Origin: Smittium mucronatum
Lineage: Eukaryota; Kickxellomycota; Harpellomycetes; Harpellales; Legeriomycetaceae
Length of the DNA: 15,720 nt
Assembly: GCA_001953115.1 (NCBI GenBank)
Contig: LSSL01002881.1
Location: 1 to 15,720, forward strand
Direction: 5' to 3'
The notes under the pieces were generated by a model that made no database searches, was not told the origin of the DNA, and saw nothing but the letters and a program-made list of their open reading frames with translations. Below, piece by piece: positions 1-9,300 of this stretch (position 1 is its first letter; the number at the start of each line of letters is the position of its first letter). Made by a program: the position numbers and the translations under genes.

Positions 1-190
1 AAAATTTCCTACCCAACTCCGCTCCGCCGCTCTAGCAGCTCCGTACCCACTGGGCATTGGTTCAAGGGGGCTGGTGATCTACCATATAGCTTGTTCGTGT
101 TTTCTGCTTCGTTTTTTCAAAAAATGCTCCTGAGATACGCATTCTTATCAGATTTGTTGTCTAAGAACATTTTCTTCGTTTTTTCAAAGG
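1..190 (-). repeat. Dispersed SINE-like repeat, left copy (runs off the window)
   Basis: A short GC-rich patch (about 11-85) stands out in AT-rich DNA and recurs at the right end. Positions 46-66 match 15638-15657 at 19 of 21 aligned columns (one gap), followed by a shared GCTGG and TGA. Read on the minus strand, both copies also share a GTxGGTACG block next to a tRNA D-arm-like sequence (left copy AGCTGCTAGAGCG, about 25-40). The right copy carries about 38 extra bases between the two blocks. The left copy has an internal exact 15-bp direct repeat (107-121 and 174-188). Orientation is assigned minus because the right copy ends in a minus-strand A-rich tail. The tail of this copy would lie beyond position 1. 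SINE identity is inference; a fragment of a larger non-LTR element is equally possible. Confidence 0.5.
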
Positions 191-231
191 CTAAGGGAAG
201 CAAAATATAAATTTCTATTTTGTAATATAAA

Positions 232-237
232 TTTATT
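232..237 (-). terminator. Probable poly(A) signal (AATAAA) of the Mor2-like gene
   Basis: On the minus strand an AATAAA hexamer occurs about 155 bases after the TGA stop at 392-394. It lies in an A/T-rich stretch with TATATA-like sequences (about 278-285), typical of fungal 3' processing regions. It is the best candidate between the stop codon and the repeat at 1-190. The hexamer is common by chance in DNA this AT-rich, so the call is tentative. Confidence 0.35.
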
Positions 238-391
238 AAATAATTGAAGAGAAAGAAGCGAATAAAACTAATTCTATGTATATAATAAACTTGAGAAAAT
301 ATATTGAAAAAGTCAAATTAGTGGGTGTTTTTTGAAATAATAGTATAAATAAATCCAAAAATAGACGATAGATACATAGTATTCTTTAATT

Positions 392-3300
392 TCATCTTTG
401 GTGTATTTGATCAGAAAGATATTCATTCAGAGAATCAAGATCACACATTAAAGAATCAAGTTTGTTATTTTTTCTAGAAACCCAGCCGGGATTTTGGATT
501 GGGGTTTTAGATGTGTTGTAATTATCTAAAGGTTGGATGGGAGCTGGGTTCATATATCCGTCGATATGAGAAAACAAATTGCCTGTAGATCTTTTAGTTT
601 GAACAGCTAAATTTGAGTTATCCATTGTGTGGGGTTCAACAATGGACAGCCCATCGCTTCTGCTAGCATAGTCTCCAATCACGTATTTATTTCCAAAATA
701 CATGTCCGGGATTCCTATCCCCATTTCCAATACCGGTGTCCCAAATCTGCCGTCCATAATAGCACTGCCATCATGAGTAACACTGTTAAAATGTGAATCA
801 TAATAAGAGTTCTCTAAAGATGAGATTTCAGACGGAGAAGTTTCCCTTCTATTAACTATCATCTTAAGTGAATTATCAACTATTAATGAACACATCTTAC
901 GAGACAACTCTCCAATAATGCTATCACATTCAACTCTCCAATCTATTTTGTTGAAATTTGAGTAATCAGGGTTGTTGCTAACATTTGGGGCATTACTAAC
1001 TTTTTTAGCAGACTTGGAATCGTGGCCTACAGAGTCCGATGAACTTTTCTGCGAACCGTATCCCAACAAGCTGCCATACCCAGTTTTGGGAGATTTGTGG
1101 TTTAATCGACTCATAAAAGACTTTAAAATATTCCGAGAAAGGTCACCAAATTTAGAATTAAAGGTTAAATGAATCAAATTATGTATCGGACCCATAAATT
1201 CGGATTCAATATCCAATTCCAACCCAGATTTAATATTTGAAGTTTTAAATTCAAGCATAAATTCCAAATAAAAAAGGATCTTATAAACCCTGATTTGTAT
1301 GGGAAACGATTCAATTATATTTACAAAATTTTTTAGCTCATCCGGATAATTAACTTCAAAAATAGCATTAGCTGATCTGAGGCATCGACAATGCAATATA
1401 TCAGATATTTCATACAACGATTTATTAATATTTGTCCCTGAATATGAGGTTCCGTTGATGTCATTTTTTGAATCCAATTGGATCATCCATAAACTGTATA
1501 TTTCATATTCATGAATTTCTGAACCATTTGATGAAGATATTAAATCAGAAAATCCCGATAGTAAAACAGATTTAATGAACATTTCTGGGTTAACTTGATC
1601 TTTGGGATATTCTAGCATTGTATGTATATATTTAGATATCTGATAATACGGTCTTGAAGTAGATTGGAGTTTATTGTAAAGAGGTTTTAACATTGACACC
1701 TCGATAAATTTATCTAGTAATGCGGGATTGTTCAATTCAAGTACCATTAAATAATGTGGTAATAGCATGGATAATATCTGTAAAAACACACCTTCATTCA
1801 AATCTGTACCCTCTGAGGATTTGATTGGGATTATTACAGCCAGCTCCATAATCGATCCTAAAGTAATTGACCTTTCTTCCGGAAATCGCATACCTCGAGT
1901 CAAGCAATTATAAATGATTAAAAATGGGTTATTACATTGGGTGTCATTGGTATGGTTGAACCTCAGACCAATTGAATTCTCAAAAATTGATATTTTTGCG
2001 GCATTGTTAAATAAACCAAATGATTTGACCTTTTCAAACATCAAAACATAAATTTCTAAGCCCATGTTGTACACTGTAGGATTGTCAGTCAGCATTATTG
2101 ATATAGAGCAGCATAATATGTCAATATATATATCGACAGAGAGGTTGGAAGAAATAATCAATTTCGACAGTCCTAGGAGGGACTCTAACACAACAGTAGA
2201 AAATTCTATTATTTCGGGGTTTTTCGTGTTGATAATATTGGATAATCTGTCAATTAGTCTTAGAACCATATCGGAATTGGGAACTAAACTCCAGACGCAA
2301 TCCCTATTGTGACCGTTAGATAATGTAAATATCATTGAAAGAACTTTGAAGTTTGAAGAGGCAACGGAACGTACAGGACAAGAAGATCCATATCTCAACG
2401 ACAATGTGCACCAATTTTCACAAAAGACATTATTATCGGATCCAAATTTTATTTTTAAATACCACGAGAATACCTCTAATATGTTACCCATCAGTCTTGG
2501 TAGCATGGATCTTGAAAATTCAAAATCTTGTGTTTCAGAAAAAAGTATAACAAGATTAGTCGATTCAGTCAATAATTTGATAATGGATTTGGAGTCTCTA
2601 AATATATCATCCGGAACTGAGTAATCATTAATATAACAATCTGATGATAAAGACATCATAACACGAGTTAAAATTTTAATAGCCGAGTCCTTGGCCAAAT
2701 CCACGTTTTTATCGTGGCAAAACAACAAGCTACCACACAATGGTATCAAGTTCATTATCATGTCAAAATTAGATAATAATAACTCTACTTTTGAAGTGAT
2801 GATAGAGGAAAGAAGAAGAAGTCCAAATCCAGCATCGGTAACCACCAAACCACTGCTCAGATCATTTAATTCCTGTTGGGACACCAAATCGAGATATCGT
2901 GGCATCCAAGAATCTGAATAATTGTAATTTGATTTGTAATTATGAGGATTTTTTAAATCCAATTGGCCTCTTTTGCTAGTGGGAGATTTGTCAGTAATCG
3001 ATTCTTGCGGAACAAAGCCAAGGGGACTTAATTTTTGAAAACCGGTATCAATTAAAGCGTCGCAAGCCTCAGATGGGTCAATTGAAGAAGAGATTGCATA
3101 TAAAATACTCCTGACAGTGATTAAGAATTTGGGGTTTTTACTCCTATTCAATTTAATTTTTAAACTTTCCACTACCCAAAGAACTAACTCGATATCGACT
3201 ACTTCAACTTCAGCAATTTTATTTTTTATTAAGCTTCCCCACAATTGATTGAGCAGCTCAGTTTTATAATCGATAATTATGGAGCTAATGTAAATAAACG

Positions 3301-6300
3301 ATTTTAGAATGTGCTCTTTGGGGTCCTCTGAAGGGAAGATGGCACTTGAAATGGAGTTTTTGTTTGCAACAACCAAAAATGAAGAAAGAACGTGAATGCT
3401 AAAATCAAGGATCTTGTGATCCTTTCTGTGGTCATCTCTCAGACTAGAATAAGTGTAAATCAAATGTGTTAATATACATGCCAACTTTTCAGATCGTACA
3501 TTCAAAGAATAAATATTCTGACAAAAAAGTTCGACGACTTGGGTCCAGGCAACATGTTTTAGATTATAATCACCACAAGAATGTCCATATAGATTTTTTT
3601 CCAAAAGAACACTTAATTTTTCAGATTCATGAGTGCTGAGCTTATAATCTGATATAATTTTAAGGATTTGGTTTCCATTGGAAGTAACTAATAGGTTTTT
3701 CAGATTAGATATAAATAAACCAAAAACAAGTGACTCCTCTAAAAGGTCAAAGTCCCTCAAGATCCTAATTCCGTAATCTTTAAATATTTTCACCAATACA
3801 TTAGATAGGCTGATATCAATAGACATTTCACCATCAGGTTTCTTGGGCCCAAAAAAGTTATGAGACTTTCTTTCAGCAAATAATTTTTTGGATCCAAAGC
3901 CCAATCTGGTGGGGTTATAAAATAAGTCAAATAGCTCTAAAATCAACTTTTTACTCAGCTCTGACTCAACAAAGAATTCAATTCCTTTTTCGATAATTAG
4001 GACCACAGAAGTGGAGCTATCTAGAATTGCGGCGCTGGTGGATTTTAACATTGAATTCAGGAAATGAACTGAATCATTTCCGGAAAAACAATCGCCTGGA
4101 ATAACAGTGGTTACTAAACTGGGATTTACAAGAAAATCTACCTTCAATAATATTGACAGGGCTCGAATTGAAGCGTTTTTAAGATTTTCTGATTCCTCCT
4201 GGATGAGTTTAATGATTTGTTTTTTGTTAATATGTGAGTTGTTCGAGAGAAAATTATGTGATGCCTTTTCTATTTGAGATGTTGTAATTGGATAGAAATT
4301 CTTGTTGGATCCGTACCCATTCCAAGATTCAAATAATTTGTATAGATCGCGCTTGGTTTCAAAATTGAAAAACGTGCCTAGACAATCAATACTTCCCGAA
4401 CGCGATTTCACAAGACCGTCTACACTTAGTCTTCGGTTTCTTTCTTCACGAAGTATAGGTAATTCAATTTTTCCCTCGCTAGTCCCTTTTGTAAACTTAG
4501 CTGGAGATGTGCCTGATGAAGACTGAAAACTTTTTGCGAAAGAATTCCTCTTTGTTTTCCAATCGATCTCTGAGTAGTTAACGTCCGTACTTTTTTGTTT
4601 TAAATCACTGTGTGGACTTAGATGATCAGTTTTATTTTTTTCCAATGGTTCACTACTAGCAAAGAAATTATTGAGACCGGCATTTTTGTGAGATAATAGG
4701 TGCAGATAATACATAGACTCAACTAGCCCACAAAAGTGAAATCTTAATGCTTGATATTCGAAATTGTTAATAGCCATAAAACTGTTTAGAAATTTAGTAG
4801 TTTCTTTGACAAATGATATTAGCATAGAAATAGGTTGGCGATTCTCGGAAGCAAAAAAGGAATCAAGGGCAGTAGAGTCCTTAGAAATGCGTATGAGGGA
4901 ATATTTATAAATCATACAAAGCGACAACCTGATTCGCTCCACTTTCTTCGGATCCATTAACAAAGAATGAGATTTCTTAGGAAGAAACTTTGGAGAGATG
5001 GAGTTTAAGTTTGAAGGTCCAGCACCGTGAAGCTTGTTTTGGGGGCCGGAATTCTTAATAACATTAATAGCAGGGTTTTCAGATGTTTGATACTTGAAAT
5101 TCGTGCTGTTAGTGTCGAATATTTGGTTTTTGTGAGTAAAGGCTATTTTTTGTTCATATTCAGTACCTTTATAGACCTCTGGATTATTGTGCATATTATT
5201 GGAACTATAAGCACCTCTAGAAATGGTAACAGGAGAAACCTGCAAAAATAGGTCACACCTGTCTTGGAGATCGCAAATGATTTCAGGAAAATATTCCAAT
5301 TGGAGAGTAGATAGAACATCGACCATACCAAGACGCAGGTATAGATTTTCGCAGCTTAAAAAAGGAAATATTATATCTATGAGTTGATGAATAGATACCC
5401 ATTCAGGAATTGACTCTATTTTTTCGTTTTTAAAATTTAACTTGAGGGGCCCAGCAAGCTTTCTAGCCCATCCAAGCGAAAACAAAGAGTTAGCATTGGT
5501 CTTTTGGTTAGGAAGGATATTTGTGCTTCCAACTGTAGAGTTTGAACCAGAATTATGGTCATTTTCAGCTTCCAGTATACTAGAAGCAACTTTGGAGATA
5601 GGCTTAACTTTTGATTTTTTTAAACCCTTGAAGGAGTGAGTTTTTTCGGCTTTAAAGGGCCCGGAATTGGTAGATGAAGTCTTATTTAAGGAACTGGACT
5701 TTGACTCAACTTTTTTGAGCGATGCAAAAGCAAACTTCATCAAGAAACAAAACTGTTCTATTAGATGTTTTGGTGACGAATTCCTGGAGTTACAATTATC
5801 ACGATCCTCTGAAGAAATCTCGATTTGAGGATTCTCTTCTAAGACAGAATAAGAATTAGTAGAAGAATTTTTCTCATTGCTTGATTTGATTAACTCTTCA
5901 TAACTGAGTATGGATTGACTGAACCCAATTATTTTGTAACGTACCTGCAAATCAGAAATTTGGTTTGAAATTCCCTTTGTTGAGGAATCGCCCAAAGAAC
6001 TGTGATATCTGGAAGAGCTATCATAGGAGTTGCTGCTGTTATGGGAGTATTGATAATGCCCAGTTGGTTCAAAGGTAGTTGGGTTAAGGTTGGAGTAAGC
6101 TTGCGAGGAAAAACCTAACGCTCCATTACTGTAGGTGCTTCGATGATCTAAATGATCGTCTTGAAAGTTAGATGCAGTATACTTCAAAGATTTTTTTGAA
6201 TCAACCAAAACTTTGTTGTTGGCTATGTTAGATATTAATACAATGGAGGGGTGGATATGTTTAATTCGTTTGCAAATTAAACCACGAGATGCGTCAACAA

Positions 6301-9300
6301 CTTCAGGAATGATTTTAGTGAGCTTCTGTACCAATTGTAAATAAAATTCTAAAAAATCAGAAACACCAGCTCCAGTATATGATAAATCAGCCAGAGTGAA
6401 AATTGATTCATTAAAAGCTGAATTTGCAGAATGAAGTGAGCAATCATTAAAATTGGAATAACTTTCTAAATGAGGATCAAAGGTATTCCCTAAATTTAAA
6501 ACATCAATATATCCCGAATAATGATCATTTCTAGTAAAAGGGAATTCGAAAGAAAGCTCAAGTTGATCAATTTGGTTTGTTGCGTTATTAGAAGAAAATT
6601 TAGTCGCGTGCAATCCCCCTTTTAAAGATAAAGGGTTATTGCTTAACTTTACCTCTTCATATAAACCAGGAAAATGATCATGAAATTGATGGGATTGTAA
6701 AATGGAGAAAATGGAATCACGAACAACGAATTCAGATTTGTTAAACATTTTTTTAAAATTCTTAACCTCACCATGGGGTTGGCTATGGGATTTAATAAGA
6801 CTTATGGGTGCCAAACTATGCATCCCCGTGGTTGATAAAATTTCGCTTAAGCTATAACTATGATTATCCATAAAATGTGACATCCTAAAGTATGGAGATA
6901 CCAGACCTGAGGGTTCTCCATAAAAGCTGGTTCTATTGTTTTTGTTGCTACTGTCATTATAATTGTTATTTGAAGTTTTGGGTGAAGGGTTTGGGCTATT
7001 ATTATCATCTTTGAGACTAGGATTGCTCATTTTAGACTTGAATAAAAAGGCCTTGTTAGATGTTGGCAATATATTAGACAAGTTAAATTGCAAATTAGAA
7101 GACTCATAAAAAATTTTAAGACCATATCTCCTCAAAGAGAGGCTTGATTCGGACAATAGAGATAGACCTATGGACTCAAAAATGTCTATCAATGCCCTCC
7201 AATCTGAAGGAGACTTGTTTCCTAAATCATGATGTATTTGGGAAATTTTTGCTAGAGTTGAGTTAAGAATAACCAGATTTGATACTAAAAAATCCAAATA
7301 ACCACGATTAAATGATTTTCTCAGTTTTACATTACCGGGTTTATTTCTCTTCTTTGTAGTATTAGATCTGTTTACGTTTCCATTGGCAGAGGGTAATTTG
7401 TTATTGGAATTTCCAGAGATAGAAGAATTTTGAGGAATAAAAGAAGATATAAGAAATGAATTTAAATCGGATTCGGTCTTTATAGGTATATCTCTGCGGT
7501 AATTTATATCACTATCACTTTCAGAATCGTGGGATTGGCTGGGTCCAGTAATAGAAGATTCAAATCCAATTTTTTGGTTGTTGTAGCACCTAATATTTCC
7601 TCCAGCGAAGAAACTATTAGGTGCAAAGTTACTTGGACCGGCGCTGTGAGGGTGCTGAGTGCTATCATTATGGGAGCTGTCTTGGCGATTAAATAGACTG
7701 TTGGTTCTAATTTTCGGAGAGATAAAATCATTCCTTTTTTTAATAAAATTGTCAGCCACATTATGAGAGCTATTGATTGCTGAAAATCTGTTAATTATAG
7801 AAGAATTGGTGTCATCTGCAGAATAAACCGAACTCGATAATAAAGAATTAAATTCGAGGCCGTGTTTATGGCTGAATGATGAAAAGTGAGCGTTATTACC
7901 AGCTCCTTTATGGGTTTTTTCTTGGTTAGAGTCAAAACATTTTCTAAAATAGGACATACTAGAAATTTTATCGACATTTAGAGACAATGGCAATTTTTTC
8001 TCAGAGCAGGAATAACAATGGTCTGTTTCTCCGGGCAAAAGTTTGTATAGCCCAGTTGTGAGATAGTCTTGACTTTTACCGTTCACGAATCGATAAATTT
8101 TGGCAAGAAAGTAACAAATTCGGAACAGAATGGATACCTTTTTTAGATCAATAGAGGACCATGAGTTCTTATTAAAAGAGGGTGAAAAATCAAGGTCCAT
8201 GTCAGAATTTGTAGACGCCAAAGTACTTAATACGATCCTGCAATTGGAAGAATAATCTGTATCTACGTGTAAAATCCCAGATACCAAAGTTTCAACAAGT
8301 TTATCAAGCGAAAACGATAATTTTAAATTTGGGATAACTATGATACTTGATACAAACGAGGTCATAAGGTCGATAGATGTCTGACGTTCTTTAGAAAAAC
8401 TCGGAATTAACGATTTAGAGTCATTTTTATCAATAAGATACTGGCTGTAATATGAAACCGTGGTAGAATTTGTATTAGATCTTTTAATTTTATTAATTGA
8501 AAAATCAGTCAAGTCGGCAAAACTGAAATCTCTAACATCTGAAGGTTCGTTATAAAATTTCTGATCCCCAACTGTATTTTTGTCATTTTTACTTGATCTT
8601 AGTGTTTGCTTGATTGATGGTGATGTTTTTTTACTATTGGATTCTCGAGGAATGATTTGGGCTGGATTGCTACTGTTGAGATCTTGACTATTATCAAGAG
8701 GGAAAAACTTTGATACTGCAAATGGGGTCTGGTCAACAAGTAAATATTCGCCAAGAGATTGCTGAATTTTTTCGAAATATATCGACATTACGCTGGATGC
8801 ATCATGCAAAGCACTTATAAGAAAAGGGGGCAACATTTTGGAGTCTATTCTGTGAGGATAACAGAATACTTCAGAAGAATCGCCTTCTAATCCGTCAGAA
8901 GCTCTGGATAACAACGAAGAGCCAGTAGAAGTAGAAGCTGAATTGCCAATTTTGATATTTGATTCATTTTTAGGAGAAAAAGAGGCTTTGACGCCAGAAG
9001 AAAGCGATGGAGAGGTAAGCGAAAAAATTGAATTTTTGTAAAAAGAATTGAGCTGGCTGGGAGAATCAAAACTGGTGCCAGTTAAGAGCATATTAATGAA
9101 GGGCAGAAATTTGGGATATTTTAATCCATCGCTAGAAAATATTTTTGCAACTTCAATGAGAGATTTATAAGCTAAAATTGCCTTTTGAGGATGAAGATAT
9201 TCAATGATATTATCGGAATTCTGAGGACTATTAAAGAAATGAGAATCATGGCTATTTAAAATTCCTAGCTGGAGCATAGAATGAATGTGGGCCTTGAAAA

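Noticed and set aside
972..5639. Several plus-strand open frames of 60-92 codons opposite the large gene
   Set aside because: They lie inside the conserved minus-strand coding region, have no recognisable domains, and look like antisense shadows of a long reading frame.
5009..7642. Repeated AGPSN pentapeptide (residues 1487-1491 and 2360-2364) as a functional motif in the large protein
   Set aside because: Five residues in Ser/Asn/Gly-rich loops can recur by composition alone, and the flanking residues do not extend the match convincingly.
8006..8017. CYSC (Cys1362, Cys1365) as half of a zinc-binding site
   Set aside because: No second Cys/His pair lies nearby in the sequence, and the motif sits at the end of a helical block of the family rather than in a zinc finger.
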